Assembly (NCBI RefSeq): GCF_000764205.1
Contig: NZ_JQDZ01000009.1
Location: 1 to 64,000, forward strand
Reading direction: 5' to 3'
Length of the DNA stretch: 64,000 nucleotides
DNA from: Thalassotalea sp. ND16A
GTDB taxonomy: Bacteria; Pseudomonadota; Gammaproteobacteria; Enterobacterales; Alteromonadaceae
Position 1 is the stretch's first letter; every line of letters begins with the position of its first letter. The position numbers were made by a program, and so were the translations under genes. The notes below the pieces were generated by a model, which saw only the letters and a list, made by a program, of their open reading frames with translations, was not told where the DNA came from and did no database searches. Below are positions 51,844-61,334 of this stretch, piece by piece.

Positions 51844-53148
51844 TTACGCTTGTGGGTTCATCATGTCTTTAAATGCTGTTGCTTTGTCGGTAACTTTAGC
51901 TTTTTCAAGAATTAGTTCAACCGCTTGTTCTTCGAGAGCAACGTGTTGCATTTGTTGTAGAAGTTCCTGGTTGTTCATGTAGTATTCAACCACTTCTGTT
52001 GGATCTTCGTAAGCAGATGCTGCTGACTCGATTAATGCTTTAACCTTGTCATCATTCACTTTTAATTCGTTAGTTTTGATCACTTCACCGAGTAACAAAC
52101 CAACTTTTACACGACGCTCAGCTTGTTCCTGGAACATTTCAGCTGGTAATTGCGGCATGTTTGCAGGGTCCATTTGACCACCAAAACGTTCCATTGCTTG
52201 TTTACGCAATACATCAATCTCTTGGGTGATTAACGCTTTTGGCGTATCAATTTCGTTAGCTGCAACTAAACCTTCAAGTACTTGCTCTTTAACTTTACCT
52301 TTAACGGTTTGTGTTAATTCGCGTTCCATATTTTTCTGAACTTCTTCACGAAGAGCGTCAATTCCGCCTTCTTCTACACCGAACAATTTCGCAAATTCTT
52401 CGTCGATTTTAGGAAGTACAGGACCTTCAGTTTTGTGAACAACAACATCAAACTCTGCGTCTTTACCTTTTAGGTTTTCAGCATGGTAATCTTCCGGGAA
52501 AGTTACGTTGATAGTTTTCTCTTCGCCAACTTTCATACCGGTAACTTCTTTTTCGAAACCAGGGATCATGCGACCAGCGCCTAGTTCAAGTTCGAACGCT
52601 TCGGCTTTACCGCCTTCAAATTCTTCACCATCAACACGACCGTTGAAATCAATCGTCAACTTATCGCCTTTCTTGGTTTTACGCTTGTTTTCTTTCCAGG
52701 TTTTGTGCTGGTTTTGTAAAGTAACAAACATTTCATCAAGATCTTTCTCGGTTACTTCAACTACAGGCTTTTCAACGTTAATCGTTTCTAAACCGGCTAA
52801 TTCAACTTCAGGGTAGATTTCAAACGTTGCATCAAACTCTAACTCTTTACCTTCTTCGTTGCTTTTCGCTACGAATGCAGGACGGCCAGCTGGGTTTAAT
52901 TTTTCAGCCATGATAGCTTCAACGAAATGACGTTGCATTAATTCACCGGCAACTTCTTGACGTACCGATTTACCGTAACGCTTCTGGATCACTGAAGGTG
53001 GAACTTTACCAGGACGGAAACCGTTAATTTTTTGTGTTTTTGCGATTTGACGTAGACGGTTTTTTACTTCTACATCTACTGTTTCGGCTGGAACAGAAAT
53101 TGATACTTTACGTTCTAAGCCTTGAGTAGTCTCAACTGATACTTGCAT
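51844..53148 (-). CDS. tig: Trigger factor
   Basis: Trigger factor (434 residues) is the ribosome-bound chaperone that meets nascent chains. The ribosome-binding domain (about 1-115) carries the signature GFRPGKVP (about 44-51). A FKBP-like PPIase domain (about 160-240) has [14 protein letters not shown] and [15 protein letters not shown], and the C-terminal substrate cradle follows. It is first in the tig-clpP-clpX-lon-hupB-ppiD block, identical in order to E. coli. Two hairpins lie in its 5' region (53232-53288). Confidence 0.97.
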   Translation of the reverse strand: MQVSVETTQGLERKVSISVPAETVDVEVKNRLRQIAKTQKINGFRPGKVPPSVIQKRYGKSVRQEVAGELMQRHFVEAIMAEKLNPAGRPAFVAKSNEEGKELEFDATFEIYPEVELAGLETINVEKPVVEVTEKDLDEMFVTLQNQHKTWKENKRKTKKGDKLTIDFNGRVDGEEFEGGKAEAFELELGAGRMIPGFEKEVTGMKVGEEKTINVTFPEDYHAENLKGKDAEFDVVVHKTEGPVLPKIDEEFAKLFGVEEGGIDALREEVQKNMERELTQTVKGKVKEQVLEGLVAANEIDTPKALITQEIDVLRKQAMERFGGQMDPANMPQLPAEMFQEQAERRVKVGLLLGEVIKTNELKVNDDKVKALIESAASAYEDPTEVVEYYMNNQELLQQMQHVALEEQAVELILEKAKVTDKATAFKDMMNPQA

Positions 53149-53231
53149 TTTTATACCTCAAATTCCGACGTGTTAACGCCTGTTAATGCATCTTATATAT
53201 TTACCAGTAAACAAAACGCTTACCGTCAGTT

Positions 53232-53288
53232 CATAGCCCGCCCTTTAGGTGGACTATGAGTCGAGAGATCAGTTCACTGATCTCTCGA
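53232..53288. promoter_or_regulatory. Two adjacent hairpins upstream of tig
   Basis: CATAG (53232-53236) / CTATG (53254-53258) encloses further CC/GG pairs. Directly next to it, TCGAGAGATCAG (53261-53272) / CTGATCTCTCGA (53277-53288) forms a perfect 12-bp stem with a 4-base loop. They lie 84-140 bases before the tig ATG. Neither is followed by a U-run on the minus strand, so a protein-binding site or an mRNA leader structure is more likely than a terminator. Confidence 0.5.
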
Positions 53289-53328
53289 TAAAAAGATGTT
53301 CTAGCGCCTATTAAATATAAGCGTGTTG

Positions 53329-53592
53329 ATACCAACCGATATGAATATATGGTCAACTCAGTGTTTATCAAAGGTGCTAGAACAAATGAAATTTGAAAGA
53401 GATAGTTTTTCTATCTTTTTTAAATTTCCTGCAGTTATAGTGACTTTGATAAGCACCCAAAGGGCGAAGTTAAAAGATTTTGATGCTGCGTTATACATTT
53501 TTTCAGTGGAATAACCACAGTACAAAATGAAAGCCTTGCCTAAAACTCTTTTACCAATCGCTGAGTGAGCAGATATTTATGTCGCTTGGTAT
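53329..53592. mobile_element. MITE-like element with ATACCAA / TTGGTAT inverted ends
   Basis: The left end is ATACCAACCGATATGAATAT then ATGGTCAACTCAG. The right end, read on the other strand, is ATACCAAGCGACATAAATAT then CTGCTCACTCAG, so about 26 of 33 positions agree. The 264-bp body contains only a short spurious ORF. It belongs to the same family as the elements at 26560 and 62281. Confidence 0.72.
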
Positions 53593-53850
53593 TAAATGTG
53601 ACGCGGAATTATAGCGGTGCAATGCACGACTGTAAATAGCTGATAACTAACTTATGCGCTTTGTAACAATTACAACGAGTGTTCTAACACCTGCGATTTC
53701 ATCAGAAATGCTTGTAGCCCTTGCTAGCATAGACATCGTTATTATTTATTAACAATAACTTAGCAAGCCGATACGTCACGTTAAGGCATATATATGGGCA
53801 AACAAAGCGAAAACAACCAGAAAAGTAAAAAAATTTAATTTTTTGTAAGA

Positions 53851-53897
53851 AACGCGGAACGCGGAACGCGGAACGCGGAACGCGGAACGCGGAACGC
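53851..53897. repeat. Heptanucleotide tandem array, unit AACGCGG (6.7 copies)
   Basis: Six perfect AACGCGG units and a partial unit, within an AT-rich region (53593-54097) that otherwise shows only a degenerate direct repeat of about 75-base period (53948-54079, words TCGAAGAAAAACTTATGAAA and TTGAAGAAAAATTTACGAAG). Confidence 0.95.
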
Positions 53898-54097
53898 CAG
53901 GATGATAATCCTCTCAGATTAAAATACAACAAAAACATTACCTTCGTTTCTCGAAGAAAAACTTATGAAATAAATTTGATTGTTTTAAGAGAATTAACGA
54001 AGTAAATCGTAAGGTTTAGTATCTTGAAGAAAAATTTACGAAGTAAAATTGAATATTTTAAAAATAACGGAGTGTAGTATTTTTAAAATAAAGAAAG

Positions 54098-54115
54098 TGG
54101 TCGGTGATGCAAGAT
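54098..54115 (-). pseudogene. tRNA-Pro 3'-end fragment
   Basis: TGGTCGGTGATGCAAGAT is identical to the 3' end (CCA, acceptor and part of the T arm) of the complete tRNA-Pro genes at 54356 and 54780, with the same AAAGAAAG-type flank. Nothing tRNA-like follows. Confidence 0.8.
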
Positions 54116-54118
54116 GTA

Positions 54119-54207
54119 TTAAGTACGTCCTGTACTTAACCCTTCGGGCGTACTGCGTACGTGAAAATTTGTTCCAGACAAATTTTTTGAACTTGCCAAG
54201 TAAGTTC
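54119..54207. other. Train of four consecutive hairpins
   Basis: Four back-to-back stems: TTAAGTAC/GTACTTAA (54119-54139), CGTAC/GTACG (54149-54161), AAAATTTGT/ACAAATTTT (54164-54186) and GAACTT/AAGTTC (54189-54207). They lie between two tRNA-Pro fragments downstream of the tRNA operon on the minus strand. The third could act as its terminator. Confidence 0.6.
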
Positions 54208-54252
54208 TTTATACAAACCGAGTTGATTTTAAATTGGAAATTTAAAAGAAAG

Positions 54253-54285
54253 TGGTCGGTGATGCAAGATTCGAACTTGCGACCC
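54253..54285 (-). pseudogene. tRNA-Pro 3'-half fragment
   Basis: Thirty-three bases identical to the 3' half of tRNA-Pro (acceptor 3' strand with CCA, full T arm, start of the variable loop). After that the sequence diverges before the anticodon arm. The upstream flank AAAGAAAG is the same as at the complete genes. Confidence 0.85.
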
Positions 54286-54355
54286 ATTAGACTGAGAGCA
54301 CCCAAACGTTGGTTTGGTCATAGATAGTAAATATATTTAGAATAGAAAAAGAAAG

Positions 54356-54432
54356 TGGTCGGTGATGCAAGATTCGAACTTGCGACCCCTTGGACCCAAA
54401 CCAAGTGCGCTACCAAGCTGCGCTAATCACCG
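54356..54432 (-). tRNA. tRNA-Pro (anticodon TGG)
   Basis: 77 nt with encoded CCA. The acceptor stem CGGTGAT pairs with ATCACCG, the anticodon arm is CTTGG-TTTGGGT-CCAAG (anticodon TGG), and the T arm contains GTTCGAATC. It reads CCN, mainly CCA and CCG, codons. It is identical to the copy at 54780-54856. It is the last complete gene of the minus-strand tRNA operon. Confidence 0.97.
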
Positions 54433-54454
54433 ATATTTCTTTCCATTTAAAAAA

Positions 54455-54531
54455 TGGGGTGGCTAATGGGATTTGAACCCACGACAACCGGAATCACAAT
54501 CCGGGGCTCTACCAACTGAGCTATAGCCACC
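54455..54531 (-). tRNA. tRNA-His (anticodon GTG)
   Basis: 77 nt beginning GGTGGCTATAGCTC, with the extra 5' G(-1) opposite C73 that marks tRNA-His. The anticodon arm is CCGGA-TTGTGAT-TCCGG. The 3' end AGCCACCCCA includes CCA. It is nearly identical to E. coli hisR. Confidence 0.97.
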
Positions 54532-54552
54532 ACTGTATTGAACCATAAGAAA

Positions 54553-54629
<77 letters not shown>

Positions 54630-54693
54630 AAAACCTCTTACAGGGTATATTAAGTTGAAAAAAATTCAACATTAATATGGTAGATAAGAAAAA

Positions 54694-54736
54694 GTGGTTG
54701 CTAATGTATAAATGCGTCAAGATTCGAACTTGCGAA
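54694..54736 (-). pseudogene. Degenerate tRNA-Pro 3'-half fragment
   Basis: TGGTTGCTAATG at one end and GTCAAGATTCGAACTTGCGA at the other correspond to the acceptor end and T arm of tRNA-Pro with several substitutions and a small insertion. It lies between tRNA-Arg and the first tRNA-Pro, with the same AAGAAAAAG flank. Confidence 0.6.
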
Positions 54737-54779
54737 TCATTATCAGCATAAAACACACTAAATCCCACCAAAGAAAAAG

Positions 54780-54856
54780 TGGTCGGTGATGCAAGATTCG
54801 AACTTGCGACCCCTTGGACCCAAACCAAGTGCGCTACCAAGCTGCGCTAATCACCG
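54780..54856 (-). tRNA. tRNA-Pro (anticodon TGG), first gene of the array
   Basis: 77 nt identical to the gene at 54356-54432, including encoded CCA. It lies nearest to the strong promoter at 54899-54927 and is therefore first in the operon Pro-(fragment)-Arg-His-Pro. Two identical copies in one operon suggest duplication within the array. Confidence 0.97.
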
Positions 54857-54898
54857 ACATATTTTCTGGCTAACACATCACTGTGTCAACGGATGCGC

Positions 54899-54927
54899 AT
54901 ATTACCTATGAGAGATAAGTCCGTCAA
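54899..54927 (-). promoter_or_regulatory. Strong sigma-70 promoter of the tRNA operon
   Basis: On the minus strand TTGACG and TAATAT are separated by 17 bases, followed by a GCGC discriminator typical of stringently controlled stable-RNA promoters. The start is about 35 bases before the first tRNA. The rest of the 307-base gap to folD is AT-rich without visible structure. Confidence 0.8.
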
Positions 54928-55163
54928 ACACTTTTTGATATATTTTTGTCGTTCGCTCAATTTTAACGCAGTTTGTATAAAAAGCCGCTCATATTGACGC
55001 AAAATTGATTTTTTGGGGGATTAAAATTTAATGAGAAGTGAATTTCTTCCGCTCAATATCAAAAACTTTAAAGTATTTGCCAATTACTTCCCCCTTTACC
55101 TACACCCAGCTTAAAAACTATGCGAAAATAGCCGCGTTTTTTTCTAACTCCATTTAAGGCTTT

Positions 55164-56024
55164 ATGAGCGCACAGTTAATCGACGGCAAAGCAATTGCCC
55201 AGCAGATCAGACATTCTGTTAAAGAAAGAGTACAACAACGTATAGGTGAAGGTAAAAGAGCCCCTGGCCTGGCCGTTGTTTTAGTCGGTAATGACCCGGC
55301 TTCTGAAGTCTATGTTGGCAGCAAACGCCGCGCCTGTGAAGAAGTAGGCTTTGTTTCTAAATCTTACGATTTACCAGAAACAGCAACTCAAGATGACTTA
55401 TTTCAGTTAATCGATCAGCTAAATAATGATAATGACGTTGATGGCATACTGGTACAACTGCCCTTACCCGCCGCTTTAGATGCCAATTTGATCATTGAAC
55501 ATATTCACCCAGATAAAGACGTTGATGGTTTTCACCCAGCCAATGTAGGTAAATTATGTTTACGCCAACCCGGTCTTCGCCCTTGCACCCCTAAAGGTAT
55601 CATGACGTTAATTGAATCAACCGGGGTTAAGCCCCATGGTTTGGAAGCCGTTGTAGTTGGCGCGTCAAATATAGTTGGCCGGCCAATGACGCTAGAGTTG
55701 TTATTGGCCGGTTGTACTACTACAACCACGCACCGTTTCACCAAAAATCTCGAAGCCCGTATTCGCCAGGCGGATTTGGTGGTAATAGCTGTTGGCAAAC
55801 CCGAATTTATTCCAGGAGACTGGATCAAAGAAGGTGCGATCGTGATCGATGTAGGCATTAACCGTTTAGACAGCGGCAAACTGGTTGGTGATGTTGAATT
55901 TGCCGTTGCCAAAGAAAAAGCCGCGTTTATTACGCCGGTACCCGGTGGTGTTGGTCCGATGACAGTTGCAAGTTTAATTGAAAATACGTTAATTGCTTGT
56001 GAAGAGTTTCATAGTTCAAAATAG
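55164..56024 (+). CDS. folD: Methylenetetrahydrofolate dehydrogenase / methenyl-THF cyclohydrolase
   Basis: FolD interconverts 5,10-methylene-, methenyl- and 10-formyl-THF with NADP. The 286-residue protein has the substrate-site motif with catalytic Lys ([15 protein letters not shown], about residues 48-62), GILVQLPLP, and the NADP-binding [13 protein letters not shown] (about 166-178). VIDVGINR and the C-terminal [13 protein letters not shown] follow. It is monocistronic, divergent from the tRNA operon. Confidence 0.97.
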   Translation: MSAQLIDGKAIAQQIRHSVKERVQQRIGEGKRAPGLAVVLVGNDPASEVYVGSKRRACEEVGFVSKSYDLPETATQDDLFQLIDQLNNDNDVDGILVQLPLPAALDANLIIEHIHPDKDVDGFHPANVGKLCLRQPGLRPCTPKGIMTLIESTGVKPHGLEAVVVGASNIVGRPMTLELLLAGCTTTTTHRFTKNLEARIRQADLVVIAVGKPEFIPGDWIKEGAIVIDVGINRLDSGKLVGDVEFAVAKEKAAFITPVPGGVGPMTVASLIENTLIACEEFHSSK

Positions 56025-56030
56025 GGACTG

Positions 56031-56072
56031 GGTACAAGGTACAAGGTACAAGGTACAAGGTACAAGGTACAA
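56031..56072. repeat. Heptanucleotide tandem array, unit GGTACAA (6 copies)
   Basis: Six perfect units begin 6 bases after the folD stop and are followed by GCAGCAT, the same unit, copy number and right flank as at 43466-43507. Confidence 0.95.
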
Positions 56073-56174
56073 GCAGCATTTTTGCAGCCCAAATTTTGTT
56101 TACAATACAAGCTTGGGGCTTATTTAATATTATCAGAGCAGATAGTTAAAAATACAAGCGCTCGCTGTCAACTT

Positions 56175-56279
56175 GGGGGGTTCCAAAACAAGTTTGGAAT
56201 GACGGAGTATTTTTTCTAGAGTTTATATCTTTTTCAGAAAATTTACACCAGGTCATCCCTGATTTATTCAGGGACCTCC
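56175..56279. repeat. GTCAT-hairpin repeat pair, inward facing
   Basis: The first hairpin is TTCCAAA (56181-56187) / TTTGGAA (56193-56199) followed by TGACGGAGTATTTTTTCTA. The second is GTCA then TCCCTGA (56256-56262) / TCAGGGA (56268-56274) and CCTCC. It has the same plan and spacer start (GACGGAGTA) as 12999-13147, with different stems. With the array at 56031 it fills the folD-cysS spacer. Confidence 0.75.
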
Positions 56280-56319
56280 GGTCGGGTATAGTGCGTAAAT
56301 TAGCTCAAGCTAGTTGTTC

Positions 56320-57696
56320 TTAGCCTCTGCGCCAGGTGGTTTTACCGGCGCTGTCTTCTAAAATAACCTTCATCGCTTTTAATTTATCACGAGCATCATC
56401 TGCCATGGCCCAGTCTTTATTGGCACGCGCGCTATTACGCTGTTCAATTAACTGTTCAATTAGCCCAGCATCTTCATCGGCCTCACCATGAAGGAAGTCT
56501 TCCGGATCACTTTGGGCAATACCAATAACGGCACCCAGTGTTATCAAGACGAATGCTAACTCGCCGGCTTTTTGTGAGTCTTCGTTTTTAAGGCGATTTA
56601 CTTCTTTCGATAATTCAAAGATTACCGGCAAAGCTTCCGGAGTATTAAAATCATCATTCATTGCCTGCTCAAAGCGAGCGACATATTCATTACCTTTGAG
56701 CTCAACTTCAATCGGGGTAACATCACGCAGTGCGGTATAAATGCGCTCAAGCGATGCTCGTGCCTGGGTTAGGTTCTCTTGCGAATAGTTTAATTGACTG
56801 CGGTATTGGCTAGACACTAAAAAATACCGAACAGATTCAGCATCATAACTTTCTAATACACTGCGCAAGGTAAAGAAGTTATTTAACGACTTTGACATCT
56901 TGACCTTATCCACTTGCACCATGCCGCCGTGCAACCAGTAATTTACGTAAGGTGTGTCGTAGGCACAGCATGACTGGGCAATTTCATTTTCATGATGAGG
57001 AAATTGTAAATCGCTGCCGCCGCCATGAATGTCAAAATGATTGCCTAAATGCTTCGAGTTCATTGCCGAACATTCAATATGCCAGCCAGGACGACCTTCA
57101 CCCCAGGGTGAAGACCACGCGGGTTCACCGGGCTTGGCCATTTTCCACAAAACAAAATCCATCGGGTTATTTTTTGCATCATCAATATCGACACGAGATC
57201 CCGCTTGCAGCATGTCCAGGTTTTGCATGCTTAATTTGCCGTAATCTTTATAAGACAATACATCAAACATCACATCGCCATTGGTGGCGACATAGGCATG
57301 CTTGTTGGCAATAATGCGTTCGATCATATCAATGATCTCTGGCATATGTGTCGTCACTTTCGGGTCGATATCCGGGCGAGCAACATTCAACGCATCCAAG
57401 TCCGCATACATATCTGCGGTCATCCGTGTGGTTAAGCTTTCACAACTTTCATTGTTTTCGGCTGCGCGTTTGATGATCTTATCATCGACATCGGTAATAT
57501 TACGAACATGAGTTAAGTCATAACCAAGGTGACGTAAATAACGGGCAATGACATCGAATGCGACATAAGTACGGGCATGCCCAATATGGCAGTGATCATA
57601 AATCGTAATACCACAAACATACATGCCCACTTTTCCAGGATTAATTGGTTTAAACTCTTCCTTTTTACGGCTTAAGGTATTGTATATCTGTAACAT
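56320..57696 (-). CDS. cysS: Cysteinyl-tRNA synthetase
   Basis: CysS charges tRNA-Cys. The 458-residue class I synthetase has the HIGH motif in [11 protein letters not shown], zinc-binding residues (Cys in [23 protein letters not shown]), and [11 protein letters not shown]-terminal helical domain follows. I use the ATG at 57694-57696 ([15 protein letters not shown], matching the E. coli start); another ATG 12 bases upstream is possible. Convergent to folD and divergent from ppiB. Confidence 0.96.
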   Translation of the reverse strand: MLQIYNTLSRKKEEFKPINPGKVGMYVCGITIYDHCHIGHARTYVAFDVIARYLRHLGYDLTHVRNITDVDDKIIKRAAENNESCESLTTRMTADMYADLDALNVARPDIDPKVTTHMPEIIDMIERIIANKHAYVATNGDVMFDVLSYKDYGKLSMQNLDMLQAGSRVDIDDAKNNPMDFVLWKMAKPGEPAWSSPWGEGRPGWHIECSAMNSKHLGNHFDIHGGGSDLQFPHHENEIAQSCCAYDTPYVNYWLHGGMVQVDKVKMSKSLNNFFTLRSVLESYDAESVRYFLVSSQYRSQLNYSQENLTQARASLERIYTALRDVTPIEVELKGNEYVARFEQAMNDDFNTPEALPVIFELSKEVNRLKNEDSQKAGELAFVLITLGAVIGIAQSDPEDFLHGEADEDAGLIEQLIEQRNSARANKDWAMADDARDKLKAMKVILEDSAGKTTWRRG

Positions 57697-57889
57697 TGGC
57701 TCTCTCATGTTTTAGCATCAGTAAAATGAACTGATTATATTTTAAAAATTTGCGCGCAATTGTACCCGAACTACTAAGCAGAAACTAGAAACGAGAAACT
57801 AAAAGCCGATAAATATTAATATTTAACGCAAATGCGTTCAACTTTCACCATAATGTTATTCACAGTACAAGGGTTTTACCTTTTTAACC

Positions 57890-57917
57890 TTTACAGATTC
57901 TGCGAGTAGGTTACAAT
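57890..57917 (+). promoter_or_regulatory. Sigma-70 promoter of ppiB-lpxH
   Basis: TTTACA and TACAAT are separated by 16 bases, giving a start about 45 bases before the ppiB ATG. Confidence 0.6.
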
Positions 57918-57968
57918 TCATCGCATAATGTCGTACGGCAGTTAACAATTAAATCAAGGAAACGAAAA

Positions 57969-58460
57969 ATGATCACGTTTAAAACGAACTTAGGTGAGAT
58001 TAAAATTGCATTAGATTTTGATAATGCCCCTAAAACTGCAGCAAACTTTAAACAATATTGTGAAGAAGGCTTTTACACAGGTACTATTTTTCACCGTGTA
58101 ATTAAAGGCTTTATGGCGCAAGGTGGTGGTTTTGAATCTGGCATGGGTGAAAAAACGACTCGTGCAGCAATCGATAACGAAGCCAATAATGGTTTAAGCA
58201 ACACTCGTGGCTCTTTGGCGATGGCTCGTACTCAAGATCCTCATTCAGCTTCTGCTCAATTTTTCATTAATTTAGTCGATAACACTTTCCTAGATTTTAA
58301 AAATGAGTCGGTTCAAGGTTGGGGATACTGTGTATTTGCTAATGTTGTTGAAGGTATGGATGTTGTTGATAAAATGACACTTGCTGCAACAGGCCGAAAT
58401 GGTCACCACGATGATGTACCATTAGAAGACATTACCATAGAGTCTGTTGAGGTAGCATAA
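57969..58460 (+). CDS. ppiB: Cyclophilin-type peptidyl-prolyl isomerase B
   Basis: A 163-residue cytoplasmic cyclophilin, the size of E. coli PpiB (164). The active-site segments are visible: [15 protein letters not shown] with the catalytic Arg, [17 protein letters not shown] and [14 protein letters not shown] ribosome-binding site AAGGAAACGA precedes the ATG. It is followed directly by lpxH with no spacer, so the two are co-transcribed, as in E. coli. Confidence 0.96.
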   Translation: MITFKTNLGEIKIALDFDNAPKTAANFKQYCEEGFYTGTIFHRVIKGFMAQGGGFESGMGEKTTRAAIDNEANNGLSNTRGSLAMARTQDPHSASAQFFINLVDNTFLDFKNESVQGWGYCVFANVVEGMDVVDKMTLAATGRNGHHDDVPLEDITIESVEVA

Positions 58461-59189
58461 TTGCTAACCTATTTTATTGCTGACTTACACTTAACTCAGG
58501 AGCGAGCGGATATTACCGATTGCTTCCTGAGTTTTTTGCATAATGAAGCACCAAAAGCGGAAAAGCTGTATATTCTCGGTGACTTCTTTGAGTTTTGGGT
58601 AGGCGATGACGATGACTCACCATTCGTATTAAACATTGCCGCCAAGCTAAAAGCACTCAGTGAAACTGGCACGCAAATATTTTTCATTGTTGGCAATCGC
58701 GATTTCCTGCTCGGAAAAAAATACGCAAAAAAATGCGGTATGACCTTATTGCCTGACAGTTGTTTAATCGACTTATATGGGCAAAAAACCTTGATCATGC
58801 ATGGCGATTCCTTGTGTACCCGCGATCTGGAATATCAACAGTTTCGCAAGAAATCTCGTTCCTGGTGGTGGCAAGGTGTCATTAAATGCTTACCGTTAAA
58901 AGTGCGCAAGAATATGGCACGTAATTATCGTCAAAAAGTCGCGATGACTGAAAAAGATTTGGCACAAGATATTATGGATGTTACCGAGAAAGAAGTGGTT
59001 AAAGTGTTAGCCGAAGTTGGTTCTACATTATTAATACACGGCCATACCCACCGTCCGGCAATTCATCAGCTTGAAGTCAACAATCAAGCGGCTACACGCA
59101 TAGTGCTTGGTGACTGGTATGAACAAGGTGCCTGGCTAAAGTTCAGTCCTGAGGGGTATGAATTATTGAATCAACCATTTTCGTCTTAA
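58461..59189 (+). CDS. lpxH: UDP-2,3-diacylglucosamine pyrophosphohydrolase
   Basis: LpxH cleaves UDP-2,3-diacylglucosamine to lipid X in lipid A synthesis at the inner-membrane surface. The 242-residue calcineurin-like phosphoesterase has all metal motifs: ADLHL (about 7-11), GDFFEFWVGDDD, GNRDF, MHGDSL and HGHTHRP. The start is a TTG (58461-58463) directly after the ppiB stop, with GAGG about 10 bases upstream inside ppiB. No ATG gives the conserved N-terminus. Confidence 0.95.
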   Translation: MLTYFIADLHLTQERADITDCFLSFLHNEAPKAEKLYILGDFFEFWVGDDDDSPFVLNIAAKLKALSETGTQIFFIVGNRDFLLGKKYAKKCGMTLLPDSCLIDLYGQKTLIMHGDSLCTRDLEYQQFRKKSRSWWWQGVIKCLPLKVRKNMARNYRQKVAMTEKDLAQDIMDVTEKEVVKVLAEVGSTLLIHGHTHRPAIHQLEVNNQAATRIVLGDWYEQGAWLKFSPEGYELLNQPFSS

Positions 59190-59223
59190 CCCTCGCTGAA
59201 CCATTTCGCTGCGTTATATCTGT

Positions 59224-59330
59224 CGCTTCTAGCCTCGGGCTTCGAACCTCTGGCAGACTTAGTATTGTTACACCATAGGTGAATTAATCAAATACACAGC
59301 CCGTAGCCAGTAGCTCGTTGCCCGCAGCTT
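59224..59330. repeat. About 100-bp dispersed element, copy 2
   Basis: It shares with 49450-49546 the centre AGTATTGTTACACCATAGGT then GAATTAATCAAATACACAGC and the right end CCGTAGCCAGTAGCTCGTTG. The outer words CTTCTAGCCTCGGGC and GTTGCCCGCAGCTT are imperfect inverses. It fills the spacer between the convergent lpxH and DUF885 genes. Confidence 0.75.
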
Positions 59331-59334
59331 AACA

Positions 59335-61194
59335 CTAGTTCTTAGTTGCGATCCACTCGTTGACTCTACGCTCGAGAATTTCCAGCGGCATTGCCCCACC
59401 ACCTAAAATGGTGTCATGGAAGCCACGGATGTCAAATTTCTCGCCTAGTTGCTGTTCTGCGTTGGCGCGCAGCTCTTGGATTTTTAACATACCAATTTTA
59501 TAGCCAGTTGCTTGCCCTGGCCATACGGTATAGCGCCTAACTTCAGAAACAATGGTGGTTTTCGAGGTTGGTACTTTCTCTTCAAAATAAGCAATCGCTT
59601 GTTCTTCAGTCCAGCCTTTAGCATGAATGCCGGTGTCTACCACTAATCGTACGGCACGCCATATTTCATTGATCAGTCGGCCAAAGTCTGAATACGGGTC
59701 TTGATAACCGCCCATCTCTTTCGCCAATAATTCAGAATATAAGCCCCAGCCTTCGCTGTAGGCATTAAAACCTGCCTGAGTTCTAAATTGAGGTACAGAG
59801 GTTAGTTCCTGAGCTATCGATATTTGCATATGATGACCGGGGTTACCTTCATGGTAAGCAACACTTTCCAATTCGTTTTTTGGCATTGCCGTCATATCGG
59901 ATAAGTGCAGGTAATATACGCCTGGTCGTGAGCCATCTGCGGTACCCGAGTTATAATGTGCTGCGGCACCAGGTTGCTCACGAAACGCTTCCACGCGTTT
60001 AACCACCAAACCAGCTTTTGGCAATATACCAAAGAACTTAGGCAGCTGATCGGCAACCTTTACGTAAAATGCTTCGGTATCATCAATATAGGCCTGGCGA
60101 CCTGCGTCGGTATCCGGATAGTAAAACTGCTCATCAGTTTTGATAAAGTCGAAAAACGCTTTTAAGCTGCCATCAAATTTAACATCGGTTTTGATCTGTT
60201 CCATTTCTTTGGTAATACGAGCGACTTCATCTAAACCAATTTGATGAATTTGTTCGGCAGTTAAATCGGTGGTCGTACTCACTTTTAACTGATGGTTGTA
60301 ATAGGCTTGACCATTGACTTGCCCACCAACACCTTTTGCCATCTCATCGGTATTTGCGATATCGGCTTTAAACCAGGTAATGAGCTCTTTATAGGCAGGT
60401 AAAAAGCTATTCATCAATGCCGCTTTAAAGTCGACCAATAACTGATCTGCCGCTGCCTGGTCGATAACCTCGTTGCTCACCAATGCTGCAACCTTGCGCT
60501 TGCCATCGGCCCATAACGCTGCGTCTTCTTCACTTTCAGTAAATGGCGCACCGGTGATTAAATTTGTCGCTTGTTCGATAACGCCTTCATAGGAGTATCT
60601 TGGTGCTCTTACACCTTTTTCGGCATGTAATTGAGCTCGGCTTAATAACGTCGTAATACCATCAGACATGCCGTTGACACGTTTGCTATACGCTTGCATA
60701 TCGGTGGCATCATCTACGTTATGAAAGTTTATTAAAAATTGCGCGGCAAAAGATTGCATGCCTTGCATTTGGGTAAATACATAGTTGTTATATTTGAATT
60801 CTTTGCCGGCAAGTTGTTGCTCGTACTGATATAGCCAAATATTGTAGGATATTTGCGCCTCGTTGCTAAGCTTTGCATAATCAAAGCTGGCTTTTAACTC
60901 TTTAACAGTGTCGCCTAACCAGGCCAATTGCTTGTCTTCTTCGGCTTCTGAGAAGTCATCAACTTCATCGTATCGCTCTTTTCGACCAAGAAAAGTCAAA
61001 TACATCGGACTCATTTGCAATTGCTGTTCAAATTTTTCAGCAAACCACTCATTTAACCGCTCTGTTTCGGTTAACTGTTTTTGTACGACAACAGTGGGTT
61101 CTGGGGTTGAAGTTTCGAGGTTGTTGGTTTTTGCACCCTCACTACAACCACTTAGCGCTGCAGCCAGGGTTAAAGCGATTAAAGACTTTTGCAT
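59335..61194 (-). CDS. DUF885 family lipoprotein, predicted metallopeptidase-like
   Basis: A 619-residue protein with a lipoprotein signal peptide (LTLAAALSGCSEG, lipid-modified Cys about residue 17), so anchored in the periplasm. The DUF885 family resembles M32-like zinc carboxypeptidases: the motif YHEGNPGHHMQI (HEGxPGHH, about residues 460-470) supplies likely metal ligands, with a downstream NAYSEGWGLYSE glutamate. TVWPGQATGYKIG near the end is also typical. The start at ATG 61192-61194 has AAGGA upstream; the longer frame to 61287 adds a non-signal extension. Substrate unknown. Confidence 0.9.
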   Translation of the reverse strand: MQKSLIALTLAAALSGCSEGAKTNNLETSTPEPTVVVQKQLTETERLNEWFAEKFEQQLQMSPMYLTFLGRKERYDEVDDFSEAEEDKQLAWLGDTVKELKASFDYAKLSNEAQISYNIWLYQYEQQLAGKEFKYNNYVFTQMQGMQSFAAQFLINFHNVDDATDMQAYSKRVNGMSDGITTLLSRAQLHAEKGVRAPRYSYEGVIEQATNLITGAPFTESEEDAALWADGKRKVAALVSNEVIDQAAADQLLVDFKAALMNSFLPAYKELITWFKADIANTDEMAKGVGGQVNGQAYYNHQLKVSTTTDLTAEQIHQIGLDEVARITKEMEQIKTDVKFDGSLKAFFDFIKTDEQFYYPDTDAGRQAYIDDTEAFYVKVADQLPKFFGILPKAGLVVKRVEAFREQPGAAAHYNSGTADGSRPGVYYLHLSDMTAMPKNELESVAYHEGNPGHHMQISIAQELTSVPQFRTQAGFNAYSEGWGLYSELLAKEMGGYQDPYSDFGRLINEIWRAVRLVVDTGIHAKGWTEEQAIAYFEEKVPTSKTTIVSEVRRYTVWPGQATGYKIGMLKIQELRANAEQQLGEKFDIRGFHDTILGGGAMPLEILERRVNEWIATKN

Positions 61195-61334
61195 ATTATT
61201 ATTATCCTTGCAGTATTTTCTCGTTTGCCAACACGGCAAATAAGGATAAATAATAAACATCCGGTTACATAATAACAACTTAATCAAGAAAATTGATTGA
61301 TAAATTTTGTAAGAGAAAATTAATTTAAGATTTA

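Noticed and set aside
53323-53514. 63-residue ORF downstream of the tig leader
   Set aside because: It lies inside the MITE-like element, begins in its terminal repeat and has no recognisable domain or ribosome-binding site.
54049-54327. 92-residue plus-strand ORF across the tRNA fragments
   Set aside because: It reads antisense through tRNA-Pro pieces and hairpins; its composition follows those repeats and not a protein family.
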